The notes under the pieces are model-generated. The model was given only the letters and a program-made list of their open reading frames with translations. It was not told the origin of the DNA and searched no databases. Positions 52,001 through 56,670 of a DNA stretch of 64,000 bases are shown here, in pieces. Made by a program: the position numbers and the translations under genes. Origin of the DNA: Misgurnus anguillicaudatus. Lineage: Eukaryota; Chordata; Actinopteri; Cypriniformes; Cobitidae. The stretch covers positions 11,567,501 through 11,631,500 of the forward strand of contig NC_073354.2 of NCBI RefSeq assembly GCF_027580225.2, read 5' to 3'. Position 1 is the stretch's first letter; the number at the start of each line of letters is the position of its first letter.

Positions 52001-52410
52001 AATACATTTGACCTTTTTACAAACGCTGGTAAATCTGAATGGTGCCAAAAGACAAGCTTAGAGACTTTAAAAGATCTATTAGGATTGTGTTGGATTCCAG
52101 AAGCTGGACTTAAATTACAGTTTAGAGAAAATTCTGGTTGCATGCTGACAGGGATTAATGTAATACTAAATGGTATTACGTCAGTAGACAGTAGTTGTAG
52201 TATAATATATGACTATAATTATTGGTATACATACACATAAACCAATTGTGGCTGTGGATTTAGTATACTACGCAGCCTTCATGTTTATTCATTGATATTA
52301 CCTCTTCGTCAGCTCCCGTTTCCTGCATTGTGTAATGGCTGTCATCCTGTGCAGGGAGTCCTGGGCCAGCGGAGATCTCTTCTGAACAATATACATGATG
52401 ACCAGAGTGC
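18550..52410 (-). CDS. suco: suco, SUN domain-containing ossification factor (exon 1 missing)
   Basis: Minus-strand gene, 23 coding exons found here. They add to 3949 bases including the stop: one leading base of a split codon, then 1315 codons, with consistent phases at every junction if the exon 16 boundary is taken by homology (see 30661-30744). Order: acidic N-terminal region, Gln/Glu-rich tract, '[11 protein letters not shown]' motif, SUN domain (roughly residues 305-510 of the part seen), long acidic and Ser/Thr/Pro-rich linker, coiled coil, transmembrane segment, basic tail. From the family: SUCO/Opt is a single-pass rough-ER protein with a luminal SUN domain, needed in mammals for osteoblast maturation and collagen output. 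The seen part already slightly exceeds the whole human protein (about 1250 aa), mainly through N-terminal and linker expansions. Identification rests on many aligned motifs from SUN domain to C-terminus and is very safe. Signal peptide and start codon were not found. Confidence 0.95.
19054..20973 (-). other. suco intron with DNA transposon
   Basis: Intron between the last two coding exons, GT-AG on the minus strand. Most of it is the inverted-repeat element at 19259-20642; the rest shows nothing recognisable. Confidence 0.85.
19259..20642. mobile_element. DNA transposon with internal TCATTGGTGTTAC motif array
   Basis: The left end 'tgggtcattctacaaaaaag' pairs with the reverse complement of the right end 'cttttctgtagaatgaccca'. 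Length is 1384 bp. Inside, the word 'cattggtgttac' or a one-base variant occurs at least seven times in direct orientation (about 19648-20100) and once inverted near 20433. There is no transposase ORF. Only a 2-bp direct repeat (ac) flanks it, so the superfamily is undetermined. Confidence 0.8.
20974..21029 (-). CDS. suco: suco exon 22 of those seen (56 bp)
   Basis: Encodes '[19 protein letters not shown]' (the first residue is split with the upstream exon). The donor is GAAAAAG|GTACGG. The acceptor is a tandem TAG-TAG: using the second one ends the exon at 21026 and drops the Val codon only. Human SUCO has a Val at the matching place, which favours the longer form. The phase links the upstream '...LPTAE' exon to the last exon. 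Confidence 0.9.
21577..21982. mobile_element. MITE with 3-bp TTA flanks (PIF/Harbinger-like)
   Basis: The left end 'agcccgggatacactgcacg' pairs with the reverse complement of the right end 'tgcagtgtattccgggct'. It is flanked on both sides by TTA (21574-21576 and 21983-21985). A 3-bp TWA duplication is typical of PIF/Harbinger; the assignment is inference from this alone. 406 bp, non-coding. Confidence 0.75.
21985..22606. mobile_element. Long-hairpin MITE with 'ctcaccctcaagc' TIRs
   Basis: The left arm 'ctagccaaatatcaaaatta ... ctcaccctcaagc' is the diverged inverse of the right arm 'gcttgagggtgag ... taattttgatatttggct'. The inner parts also pair ('aaactataataactagctt' against 'aagctagttattatagttt'). 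It directly abuts the element at 21577-21982. Non-coding. Confidence 0.8.
23165..23261. repeat. Tandem duplication, 43-bp identical copies
   Basis: 'accaaatatttttgctttaa' and the following bases to 'gcagaaacat' occur at 23165-23207 and again at 23219-23261 without a visible mismatch. They are separated by a short (ta)n run, giving a 54-bp period. The identity suggests a recent event. Confidence 0.9.
23797..23888 (-). CDS. suco: suco exon 21 of those seen (92 bp)
   Basis: Encodes '[20 protein letters not shown]' and then '[10 protein letters not shown]', with one base carried over at each end. Acceptor 'tttctctcag', donor GAAG|GTAAGA. It is part of the conserved juxtamembrane cytosolic region of SUCO, rich in Ser and Arg/Lys. 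Confidence 0.94.
23970..24121 (-). CDS. suco: suco exon 20 (transmembrane segment)
   Basis: 152 bp. Encodes '[20 protein letters not shown]' followed by '[10 protein letters not shown]' and ends '...NHYPSPKR'. The hydrophobic run [18 protein letters not shown] is the single C-terminal membrane anchor of the family, followed by Cys residues and a Pro/Asn-rich stretch. Acceptor 'gtttgttgcag', donor AGAG|GTATAT. Confidence 0.95.
24224..24328 (-). CDS. suco: suco exon 19 (coiled coil)
   Basis: 105 bp, phase 0 at both ends, 35 codons from '[20 protein letters not shown]' to 'VSQLQRE'. Heptad-like Leu/Ile spacing continues the coiled coil of the previous exon up to the membrane. Acceptor 'gtgtgttcag', donor GAGAG|GTATAC. 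Confidence 0.94.
24329..25997 (-). other. suco intron with hAT-type MITE
   Basis: Intron between coiled-coil exons. It holds the element at 25572-25766. An isolated 'ctgttgggcgatatgcccca' near 24582 looks like a single TIR of a related family without a partner. 25080-25260 resembles a dispersed fish repeat ('agactgtataaaacatggac'). Nothing codes for protein. Confidence 0.75.
25572..25766. mobile_element. 195-bp hAT-type MITE with 8-bp target duplication
   Basis: The ends 'tagagatgggcgataatttg' and 'caaattatcgcccatcccta' are inverted repeats after one mismatch and one base shift. The left flank gtggccgg (25564-25571) and right flank gtggcctg (25767-25774) match at 7 of 8 bases, as expected for a hAT target duplication. 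The TIR is close to that of the element at 50073-50933. Confidence 0.85.
25998..26085 (-). CDS. suco: suco exon 18 (coiled coil)
   Basis: 88 bp. Encodes '[20 protein letters not shown]' and then 'NTSRIAEEQ', one of the best conserved parts of the family outside the SUN domain. It begins by completing the Arg codon split with the large exon. Acceptor 'gttttacag', donor GCAG|GTTATT. Confidence 0.95.
26168..27391 (-). CDS. suco: suco large exon (acidic linker)
   Basis: 1224 bp, 407 full codons plus one base at the start and two at the end. It begins '[18 protein letters not shown]', passes an acidic block ('[20 protein letters not shown]'), a Cys/Tyr patch ('[19 protein letters not shown]'), a long Thr/Ser/Pro/Glu-rich low-complexity stretch and ends '[20 protein letters not shown]' and '[18 protein letters not shown]'. 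The first and last parts align with vertebrate SUCO; the middle is lineage-variable. There is no stop codon. Acceptor 'taatgcctccag', donor CAAAG|GTACAC. Long antisense frames over this exon are shadows. Confidence 0.95.
27392..28198 (-). other. suco intron, nothing recognised
   Basis: 807-bp intron with AT-rich unique sequence. No repeat with clear ends and no ORF of note was seen. Confidence 0.8.
28199..28289 (-). CDS. suco: suco exon 16 of 23 counted from the C-terminal side upward (91 bp)
   Basis: Encodes a Thr/Glu-rich linker segment, '[20 protein letters not shown]' then 'EITPTEPPA', with two bases carried at each end. Acceptor 'tttttccaacag', donor GCTAT|GTGAGT. This stretch is poorly conserved in the family, but it joins both neighbours in frame and its splice sites are good. 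Confidence 0.88.
28482..28679. mobile_element. Tc1/mariner-type MITE, near-perfect hairpin, TA flanks
   Basis: 'cactgaaaaaaagattcatt' at the left and 'aatgaatcatttttttcagtg' at the right are inverse. Pairing continues inward for about 85 bp on each side ('aatttatttaagctacattt' type arms). It is flanked by TA on both sides (28480-28481 and 28680-28681), the target duplication of Tc1/mariner elements. 198 bp, non-coding. Confidence 0.88.
29312..29996. mobile_element. Inverted-repeat MITE, about 685 bp
   Basis: The left arm runs 'aaagggaccctccacttttt' then 'gctccacctagagttaaaca', 'ccgttttggaatccattcag' and 'aaccagagtttcaatatttt'. The right arm gives the inverse of these words in reverse order ('aatatcgaaactctattttt', 'aaaggattccaaaacggtaa', 'aggggagctggaaaataaac', 'aaaaaaagaggagtggtttt'). 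Arms are about 250 bp with many differences, so this is an old copy. Confidence 0.8.
29997..30226. mobile_element. Probable small MITE ('agtttaagccaggac' type)
   Basis: 'ggtttagattaagccaggac' near 30008 and 'gtcttggactagacttaagc' near 30185 are imperfect inverted repeats at about 200 bp distance. The ends are not exact and no target duplication was identified. Confidence 0.5.
30661..30744 (-). CDS. suco: suco exon 15 of those seen (84 bp, abnormal acceptor)
   Basis: Encodes '[20 protein letters not shown]' then 'EGGVEIE', with the preceding Asn split between exons. Homology to vertebrate SUCO ('SATNAILNMV') and phase (2+81+1 bases) place the 5' edge at 30744. However, the two intron bases before it (30745-30746) read TA instead of AG on the minus strand. 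The nearest AG in range is 20 bp further out (exon end 30764). With the usual upstream donor that choice brings a stop after ten codons; only with a weaker upstream donor (AG|GTCCTC, exon start 33809) does it stay in frame, adding eight residues. Donor here: GAAG|GTATGG. Confidence 0.8.
30770..31120. mobile_element. 'tttaccag' MITE next to suco exon, with nested fragment
   Basis: 'tttaccagaatgactttacc' and following words match the left arm of the element at 42658-43421. 'gcggtaatcttacaacttct' and 'ttactggtaaattacagtaa' match its right arm. The outermost TIR bases are not recognisable, so the copy is truncated or eroded at the end facing the suco exon. A segment at about 30895-31000 ('atcggatcacaagtggacaa') matches the termini of the 34039-34758 family, so a piece of that family is nested within. 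Confidence 0.75.
31618..33461. mobile_element. Outer MITE interrupted by a second element
   Basis: Left arm: 'actcaccctcaggccatctg' followed by 'atatgttggtgacatttttc'. Right arm (33380-33461) is the inverse: 'aatgtcaccaacatatcgta' then 'tggcctaaagggtaagtaaa'. This is a common fish MITE pattern. At least one other element (32283-33109) sits between the arms, which makes the apparent length about 1.84 kb. Confidence 0.75.
32283..33109. mobile_element. TTAA-flanked inverted-repeat element (827 bp)
   Basis: The left end 'aggattagtccattttctta' and the right end 'aagaaaatcgactaatcct' are inverse, with long pairing arms ('catcaacattttggatgaca', 'agataagacccttatgcctc', 'tttctttgttcagtcgagaa'). It is bounded by TTAA at 32279-32282 and 33110-33113. 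A TTAA duplication is typical of piggyBac and Kolobok. Non-coding. Confidence 0.85.
33813..33878 (-). CDS. suco: suco exon 14 of those seen (66 bp)
   Basis: Encodes '[20 protein letters not shown]' then T, finishing the Asp codon of the preceding exon ('LDEDYD|YPPG') and carrying one A into the next. Acceptor 'ttattttacag', donor CTACTA|GTAGGT. An overlapping alternative donor four bases further (AG|GTCCTC) is discussed under the next exon. Confidence 0.92.
33879..34990 (-). other. suco intron with one MITE
   Basis: Intron of about 1.1 kb. Most of it is the element at 34039-34758. Confidence 0.85.
34039..34758. mobile_element. Inverted-repeat MITE ('ggggctgtttacacttgg')
   Basis: The left arm 'ggggctgtttacacttggaa' and 'catcgatcggatcacaagtg' pair with the right arm 'cacttgtgatccgatcgacg' and 'ccaagtgtaaacagcctc'. 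About 720 bp, non-coding. A fragment of the same family is nested at about 30895-31000. Confidence 0.82.
34991..35082 (-). CDS. suco: suco exon 13 of those seen (end of SUN domain)
   Basis: 92 bp. Encodes '[20 protein letters not shown]' then '[10 protein letters not shown]'. 'RVFG(T)SM' is the closing strand of the SUN domain. Acceptor 'gtttatatcag', donor CTATG|GTACGA. Confidence 0.95.
35083..36718 (-). other. suco intron, nothing clearly recognised
   Basis: About 1.6 kb. 36072-36455 is open on the plus strand (127 codons) but has no family resemblance or start context; it looks like a GC-richer dispersed repeat. No inverted termini were found. Confidence 0.65.
36719..36774 (-). CDS. suco: suco exon 12 of those seen (SUN domain)
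   Basis: 56 bp. Encodes '[18 protein letters not shown]' plus two bases of the next Arg codon. The [11 protein letters not shown] block, with its Cys, is a hallmark of SUCO/Slp1-type SUN domains. Acceptor is a short 'atgtag', donor TCAG|GTATGT. Confidence 0.95.
36775..38034 (-). other. suco intron filled by a hAT-type element
   Basis: The element at 37004-37955 takes up most of this intron and ends 79 bp from the microexon donor. Confidence 0.85.
37004..37955. mobile_element. Non-autonomous hAT element (952 bp) with 8-bp target duplication
   Basis: The left end 'cagtggcgaggccag' and the right end 'tagcctcgccactg' are inverted repeats. The flanks tacacagc (36996-37003) and gacacagc (37956-37963) match at 7 of 8 bases. 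TIRs starting CAGNG and 8-bp duplications mark the hAT superfamily. There is no transposase. Its interior (about 37110-37560) has a second copy at 53955-54340. Confidence 0.87.
38035..38055 (-). CDS. suco: suco 21-bp microexon (SUN domain)
   Basis: Seven codons, 'MFIKYIK', phase 0 on both sides. They fit exactly between '...LYAKYVK' and 'VELLSHFG', as in vertebrate SUCO ([15 protein letters not shown]). Acceptor 'ctcctgcatcag', donor TTAAG|GTTAGC. Automatic predictors could easily miss it, and skipping it would keep the frame. Confidence 0.93.
38056..39158 (-). other. suco intron, nothing recognised
   Basis: 1.1 kb, AT-rich, without clear repeats or ORFs. Confidence 0.75.
39159..39264 (-). 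CDS. suco: suco exon 10 of those seen (SUN domain)
   Basis: 106 bp. Encodes '[20 protein letters not shown]' then '[15 protein letters not shown]'. The W-x-x-LG-F and QSF-L motifs are core SUN-domain features. Acceptor 'ttacacag', donor GTCAAG|GTAAGG. Confidence 0.96.
39351..39458 (-). CDS. suco: suco exon 9 of those seen (SUN domain)
   Basis: 108 bp. Encodes '[20 protein letters not shown]' then '[15 protein letters not shown]'. The FVIELCEPI(Q) strand and 'ANFELFSS' are characteristic of the SUCO SUN domain. Acceptor 'cttctgcaattccag', donor GACAG|GTAACT. Confidence 0.96.
39459..41074 (-). other. suco intron with fossil transposon exon
   Basis: Holds the remnant of an element starting near 39731 (a 'gctgcgtttacaccaaacgc' terminus) and the plus-strand MADF-like exon at 40004-40214. 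A poly-A run lies at about 40813-40828. The opposite terminus of the element was not found. Confidence 0.65.
40004..40214 (+). pseudogene. Fossil MADF (Myb/SANT-like) exon of a transposon
   Basis: This open plus-strand stretch contains '[20 protein letters not shown]' followed by '[20 protein letters not shown]'. That matches the MADF domain pattern: Leu-Ile ... His-Pro-Glu-Leu ... Tyr ... Asp-Lys ... Ala-Trp ... Val/Ile ... Gly. It ends at a plausible donor, CAACCTG|GTAAGT. MADF proteins accompany PIF/Harbinger-type transposases in fish. The exon lies just inside a 'tgctgcgtttacacca' terminus and is antisense to suco. No matching second exon was found. It may be a relic or part of a diverged element; it is unlikely to be a host gene. 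Confidence 0.6.
41075..41142 (-). CDS. suco: suco exon 8 of those seen (SUN domain)
   Basis: 68 bp. Encodes '[20 protein letters not shown]' then 'KI' and two bases of Trp. The acceptor is 'ctttttag' before AGC; a second AG two bases later would break the frame. Donor ATCTG|GTGAGT. '[15 protein letters not shown]' is highly conserved in the family. Confidence 0.95.
41273..41400 (-). CDS. suco: suco exon 7 of those seen (start of SUN domain)
   Basis: 128 bp. Encodes '[20 protein letters not shown]' then '[20 protein letters not shown]' then AK. 'NNYAS(V/A)ECGAKI' marks the beginning of the SUCO SUN domain. Acceptor 'ttgatcacag', donor CCAAG|GTACAA. Confidence 0.96.
41401..42436 (-). other. 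suco intron, nothing recognised
   Basis: About 1 kb. Only short unsupported ORFs and no clear repeat ends. Confidence 0.75.
42437..42533 (-). CDS. suco: suco exon 6 of those seen ([11 protein letters not shown] motif)
   Basis: 97 bp. Encodes '[20 protein letters not shown]' then '[12 protein letters not shown]' and one base of Ser. The '[12 protein letters not shown]' block is a short motif kept across SUCO/Slp1 proteins ahead of the SUN domain. Acceptor 'attttgcag', donor GAAAA|GTAAGA. Confidence 0.96.
42658..43421. mobile_element. 'ctttcacaca...tttaccag' MITE, about 764 bp
   Basis: The left end 'cctctttcacacaataattc' pairs with the right end 'aatgtatgtgtgaaagggac'. Both arms carry repeated 'ttaccagtaaat' and 'ttaccggtaaa' words and 'gttcacaca'. 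A shorter, eroded relative lies at 30770-31120. Confidence 0.82.
43953..44230. mobile_element. TTAA-flanked MITE (278 bp) nested in 43605-45859
   Basis: The ends 'aggaacagtatgta' and 'tacatactgttcct' are inverse, with TTAA at 43949-43952 and 44231-44234. Inside, 'gccacaagttttgtgattgc' resembles the adjacent 'gccaccagttgtgtgattgc', a short tandem duplication. Non-coding. Confidence 0.83.
44496..45671. mobile_element. hAT-like element nested in 43605-45859
   Basis: The left end 'cagggctcgaaattgcgacc' is inverse to the right end 'aattttgagccctg'. A 6-bp direct repeat, cagtga, abuts both ends (44490-44495 and 45672-45677). Further in, 'gggagcatttgtgcgac' and 'gggagcaccagtgctacc' resemble each other. 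It holds a transposase zinc-finger remnant (44899-45035). Confidence 0.75.
44899..45035 (+). pseudogene. hAT transposase N-terminal zinc-finger remnant
   Basis: The plus frame reads '[20 protein letters not shown]' then '[20 protein letters not shown]' then 'QTYLA' and a stop. The pattern W-L-K-D-F-x-x-L-x-Y ... C-x-x-C is that of the TTF/BED-like finger of ZMYM/ZNF862/C17orf113-type hAT transposases. In-frame stops lie just upstream and downstream and no catalytic part remains, so this is a decayed fragment. Confidence 0.65.
46526..46631 (-). CDS. suco: suco exon 5 of those seen (acidic N-terminal region)
   Basis: 106 bp. Encodes '[20 protein letters not shown]' then '[15 protein letters not shown]'. 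Acceptor 'acttgtttctcag', donor CGCAG|GTACAC. Sequence conservation in this part of SUCO is low; the call rests on splice sites and phase continuity. Confidence 0.88.
46730..46747. repeat. Poly-A tract
   Basis: An uninterrupted run of about 18 A in the intron between two suco exons. No LINE or SINE body was recognised next to it. Confidence 0.8.
46972..47082 (-). CDS. suco: suco exon 4 of those seen (acidic N-terminal region)
   Basis: 111 bp. Encodes '[20 protein letters not shown]' then '[16 protein letters not shown]', with split Ser codons at both ends. Acceptor 'tttccttcag', donor ACCAG|GTGAGT. Confidence 0.88.
47083..47544 (-). other. suco intron, nothing recognised
   Basis: 462 bp with a GA-rich patch near 47115-47170. 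No other feature. Confidence 0.75.
47545..47903 (-). CDS. suco: suco exon 3 of those seen (Gln/Glu-rich tract)
   Basis: 359 bp, phase 0 start. Begins '[20 protein letters not shown]', then a Gln/Glu repeat ('[20 protein letters not shown]'), then a Pro/Gln/Thr-rich stretch, and ends '...[11 protein letters not shown]'-like with a split Ser. The CAA/CAG/GAG triplet run could vary in length between individuals. Human SUCO lacks a comparable Gln tract as far as I recall, so it looks lineage-specific. Acceptor 'gttgttttag', donor CTCCAG|GTGAGT. Confidence 0.9.
48098..48223 (-). CDS. suco: suco exon 2 of those seen (126 bp)
   Basis: 42 codons, phase 0 at both ends: '[20 protein letters not shown]' then '[20 protein letters not shown]' then KQ. 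Acidic, with a short helix-like segment. Acceptor 'gtttcaatttag', donor AACAG|GTACCC. Weakly conserved; splice signals and phase support it. Confidence 0.86.
49041..50984. mobile_element. Level-2 element of the nest ('atgttccgattccgatacc')
   Basis: The left end 'aaatgttccgattccgatac' is inverse to the right region 'ggtatcggaatcggg' and 'ggtatcggaacatct'. The left flank ends acataaac, and ctataaac follows the right end after a few bases, a possible imperfect 8-bp duplication. It contains only small ORFs, and the level-3 element is inserted near its right end. Confidence 0.78.
50073..50933. mobile_element. Level-3 hAT element of the nest, 8-bp TSD CCCTGAGC
   Basis: The left end 'taggggtgggcgataaaccg' is inverse to the right end 'atcgcccacccctа'-type sequence (50919-50933). 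Exact 8-bp repeats CCCTGAGC lie at 50065-50072 and 50934-50941. 861 bp. Its interior has two similar stretches of about 41 bp in tandem (about 50301-50382: 'gagcggaaaagtcgcgcaac' and 'gagcgcgcaagtcgcgcgac'). There is no transposase. Confidence 0.9.
52302..52410 (-). CDS. suco: suco most upstream exon found (109 bp)
   Basis: Encodes '[20 protein letters not shown]' then '[16 protein letters not shown]', after completing a codon split with the missing first exon. The position and Cys/acidic character resemble the segment just after the signal peptide in human SUCO. Acceptor 'ctgtattgcag', donor AAGAG|GTAATA. Upstream phase is 2, so exon 1 must end with two bases of a codon. Confidence 0.82.
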
Positions 52411-53954
52411 CTGCAATACAGAGAGGCAAATGTAAGACTGACTACACAAGACAAAAATGAGACGACAACTTACAGGCCAAGACATGGCCTGTATGCATAA
52501 CATAATAGCATTACAGTCAAGATAATGTATACATCTCTTTTCTATGCAATATAAAAACTCTCTTCCATCCAATGGAGAACTAAGCAATCTTGGGCCACCT
52601 CCCAAATACCTGCTGAGAATATTTAACACTATATTGCCCATATTATGCAAATCCACTTTTACAAAATGTTTAAACATAAATGTGTAGGCAGTATGTAAAC
52701 TATACAACCCTACAATTAAAAAAAAGAAAAAAAGCACCTTATTTATTTTTTAATCCCCATTAAACCAATGCAGTCTCATTAGACATGTCGTTTTGATTGT
52801 CTTGTTAGTGTGATGTTACACCGATAAAGCCCCACCCACGGACACTGACTAACTGGTTAATTTTACCCAAACGCTTTTCTAAATGTGTTTTTCCATCACA
52901 TTTTAGCACTAATGTAGCTAAAGATACAATTGTCTGAGACTGTATTCACAGGAATCATATCTATTTTTAATCAGTGGTGCTGCTTACCATCTGTTGGTAA
53001 GGAAGTGAGGAAGTAACTCATTTGCATTTAAAGTGCACCCACTTCATTGCTAAAAAACAATGTTATTTGTGTATTTGGTATAATACAATGTGTGTTTGCG
53101 TGATTTATGGTTCGAAAAACACACATATCGTTATTTTCCACATATCGTAAATTTTTGTAGTTCCATATATCTTTGCTGCCCAATGAAACTCATGTATGTC
53201 CAAAACGGTTACTGTTCAGGAAGTGAAAAAAAACCCGTATTTCAAAAGCAGTTGAATCTAGCGTTGTCATACTTGCTACGGCTTCTTTACATGTAACCAT
53301 ATTCTTGCCAGTGTAATGATATAATCCACATTTGACCAAAATTGAGTTTAAATGGACATGCGTGCATATTTTACAGCAACGGTGGTCGATACGCGTTCTT
53401 CTGATCATTAATTAGAATGGCCAAGTCGCGTTTCATTTTAACAGATGAATACGCTCAGTTTATTAAATAGCCTACGTCTTAGTTAATTAAATATGCTTAG
53501 TTTATTTAATTATACATGTATTAAATGTCTCTTGCAAACTATGAAGGGACAATTAAAACACTGACATGGTAATGCTAGACAGATACTTTGTTTGCACAGT
53601 CTTACCGTAATTTTGTAACTCCTAGACGTTCGTCTGGCGTCAGGGGGGAAACGTTTACCTCGATGAAGGAAAGTCATTGTCTCACCAGGCTATGTTTATT
53701 CGGCTATCCAGTGCTGAGCTTCGATGAAACTTAATGAGACCGGCGAGATGCTTCCACAGGGCGGGAGATACGCTGCATAATTGACAGCTTTGACACCAAA
53801 TAGATATGTGAAAATCAGATGACATGATTTCACAACTTTTCATTGTCCATTTAAATATGTGAAGCATACTGTATACGGAAATGAACCTGGACATTCAATC
53901 CATCGAAAAATCTCAAAATCGGCAAAACGGACATATGTGGTTTTCATCGGACAG
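52411..53954. other. Presumed suco intron 1 sequence, nothing recognised
   Basis: No transposon ends, coding exon or RNA gene could be supported. An unlisted 55-codon minus-strand frame starts with ATG at about 53674, but it lacks a hydrophobic signal and is not proposed as exon 1. Confidence 0.5.
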
Positions 53955-54340
53955 CGATGATATACTGCTTTCCTCAAATGCATTGATTTGTGTACAAAAC
54001 TCATCGACCTGAAAACCACTGTGTCCCTGATTGGCCAACTAATCTGTGCATTGTGATTGGCCTGAATACCTCTGACGTCGGCCGGAAATGTGAAGCAATG
54101 CTAACAGGAGTTCACTTACAGGCTGTGAGTCAAATCAGGCGGAATTATGAAAATGTCAACAGGCCCAGAAAGTTAACTGTTGCCTACAATCCGTGTGTTT
54201 GTTGTAGTCCAAGAAAAGAGATTTACGTTGGAAACGTTGTTTACTTTAACGATATGCATATGGTACAAATCTTAAACATGTACTAATACATACTTGCACA
54301 CCAAAGGAAATGTAAAATCGTGAATTGGACCACAGTTGCC
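53955..54340. repeat. Second copy of the hAT element interior found at 37.1 kb
   Basis: 'gtgtccctgattggccaact', 'acaggctgtgagtcaaatca', 'gttgcctacaatccgtgtgt' and 'gtccaagaaaagagatttac' all have counterparts in the same order at about 37110-37560. The CAGTGGCGAGG termini are not seen around this copy, so it is an internal fragment or a related element with different ends. Confidence 0.85.
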
Positions 54341-56313
54341 TTTAAAAAGGTACACATCGCCTACAAACAACACTTTTAGCTCCCACCCAAATAGGGACAT
54401 TTTGGACATACTATAACAAATCATCTGTGGGGTATTTTGAGCTGAAACTTCAGAGACACATTCTAAAATGTATATTCCATCTTGTAAAACCCCTAAACAC
54501 ACACCACCTTACAAGGGCAGTCTGCAGGAGTTTCTGTTGTAGCTTTAAATAATTTACAAACGGACCAATCTTTACTGCTGTGAATCAACCATAACATATT
54601 TCAGCCATACTGTATATATGCCTAATGCTGTCTAAGCCTAAAACTTTGTTCCATTTTGTAAATAATAAGAGGCCAACATTTCATGAAACAGGCGAAAGAC
54701 GTTAAGGTAAGGGATGTACAAAACATTTTTAATGTGGCAGATTATCTAAACAGGAAGGTCAGTCTTTAAAAAAAGCACTATAAATGTTTGCTTGGATTGG
54801 ACTAGCTCAGAAAATGCGTAATTGCAAAACAAAATGTGATGTCTAGAAACCAAACAGTTAGAGCCACCTGTGTGCACCATTAAAACTGAATGAACATGAG
54901 CGAACATGAAAATATTTCACGTTTAGTTCTACGCCACTAAACACATTTGCATGGTTAAGCCATTACTAATTTCCACTAGGCTGAGAATTTAGGCAACTGT
55001 GTGAAGAAAACACACAGTTAATCATTAGACAGCAAAACACAACAACCTGATTTTAAATGTCAATTCACCTAAGCTGTGATTTCATGCCTCCTTGCCAAGC
55101 TCAACACCTAAAACAAGCCATGTTTGGAAGCGAATCCAAGCTGCATGGGCAACAGCATCTGAAATTAATATCAATGGGTCCGCGCCACCAAACCGATCAT
55201 AGTACAAATCAATCATATCGTCCCCATAACCTTGCACTTGAACAATTCAACCAGCATTTAACATTTAACTTGGCAACCAACTGTCCGTTAAAGAAAGCTG
55301 TCAGATGACTTGTAGAATGAACAACAGCTGAGGCTGGTCAATGTAAGCACTCGGTTTCACTCCCGTTTTAAAGTGTCACACAGTCATTTGAGAGCGTCAC
55401 CTTGACTAGATTTAGGAGTGAGGACTTGCACACATGCAGGAACATGTTAGCACACTGTCAGCACCTCAAATGATACGACTGAACCCTCAATCAACGTCGA
55501 TCAGACACTAACTGATGTCGACTGATCATTCAAGTCTTATCCTTCGACTCTTCATTATCAGCACTTTGTGATTGGGCATTTATGTTGACTGTGTAAAGGC
55601 AAGTCACAGCAGTAAAGACGCACCCACTTTAATGACAATGTAAGAGTCTTTTTGAAAGTTTACTACATTTAACAACATGCAAAGATCGATAAAATGTCAA
55701 ATTATGTTTGTAAGATAACAAAGAAGGATTTGTTATTGACACACACTGATGTAAAGAGACAATGATAACTGAGACAAACCTTTAACACATAAACACACAC
55801 ACACGCTCTCCTGAATGAATGTCATCTCATTTCAGTTATTTATCAGGACTGTTTTGCTGCATTTATTTATTTATTTATTCTGATTCATCTAAAACATCTC
55901 CCCCAGACCCACAACCCAGTATTGTGCAGGCCTAATGGACAATAAAATTGTTCCTGTCCTAGCACTACATCCCTTTACTTGGGAGACAAATCTGCAAGAC
56001 AACATGACTTGTCCCAACAGGAAAACAGGTCAAGCCCTTACCAAATAAGAGAAGAAAGGATGTTTACATTCTCTTCCTTAAAAGAGGAAATGAATGCAAA
56101 AAGGCAGCCCAAGCTAAATGTTTCAGGCAAAAAAACCTACTATGAACCATTTAACAGTATTTGTATAGTAATTTTTGTGAGAGCTCTAATATGATATATC
56201 TTAAACACTGATACAATCAGAAAAGGCACCATATAAGTTTTTGTGAGCCTAAAAATGTACATTTTCTCAAGGCTTTGTGCAGACCATACACACACACGCC
56301 AAGTGTCCTGTGT
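54341..56313. other. Presumed intron 1 or 5' flank, nothing recognised
   Basis: Unique-looking AT-rich sequence. A (ca)n patch near 55795-55805 and a 'tttatttatttatttatt' run near 55862 are the only simple repeats. ORFs are short and without family resemblance. Confidence 0.5.
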
Positions 56314-56670
56314 TAGGGGGCATGCACACCAGAGCTTTTACGCTTTTCAATTGCTTCCAAATGGAAGCGCTGCATTTTTTTAAAACAGCCAGCAGCTGGT
56401 GGATTTTTTCCGCACTAAAAGCCGGTTAAGAGATTCAACTTTGACAAGCAGAGCTTTTCACCCAATGTCAGTTCTCACATAGTCGTCCAATAACAGTGGA
56501 GGAAGGGCGGGACAAGCATCACAACATCCAACTGGCTCACGGCTCAAGTATCGCAGCTACCAAAAAGCTCAGCTGACGACAGCTAGCGCTCAGCTGAAAA
56601 AAACAGCTCGCATCCGGCATCCTCCAGGCATTTTCAGCCACGTAAAAAGCTTTAGTGTGTCCTGCCCCTA
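56314..56670. mobile_element. Inverted-repeat MITE (357 bp)
   Basis: The left end 'tagggggcatgcacaccaga' then 'gcttttacg' is inverse to the right end 'cgtaaaaagctttagtgtgt' then 'cctgccccta'. No target duplication is evident. Non-coding, with 'cagctgg' and 'gctcagctga' words inside. Confidence 0.78.

Larger units (their letters stand above)
48224..52301 (-). other. suco intron (4.1 kb) with a three-level transposon nest
   Basis: The nest at 48817-51093 makes up more than half of the intron. 48224-48808 and 51102-52301 show no clear repeat ends or supported ORFs. Confidence 0.8.

Noticed and set aside
53600..53690. Candidate suco first exon starting MTFLHR
   Set aside because: No hydrophobic signal segment, and the nearby donors do not give the required phase 2 with a family-like sequence.
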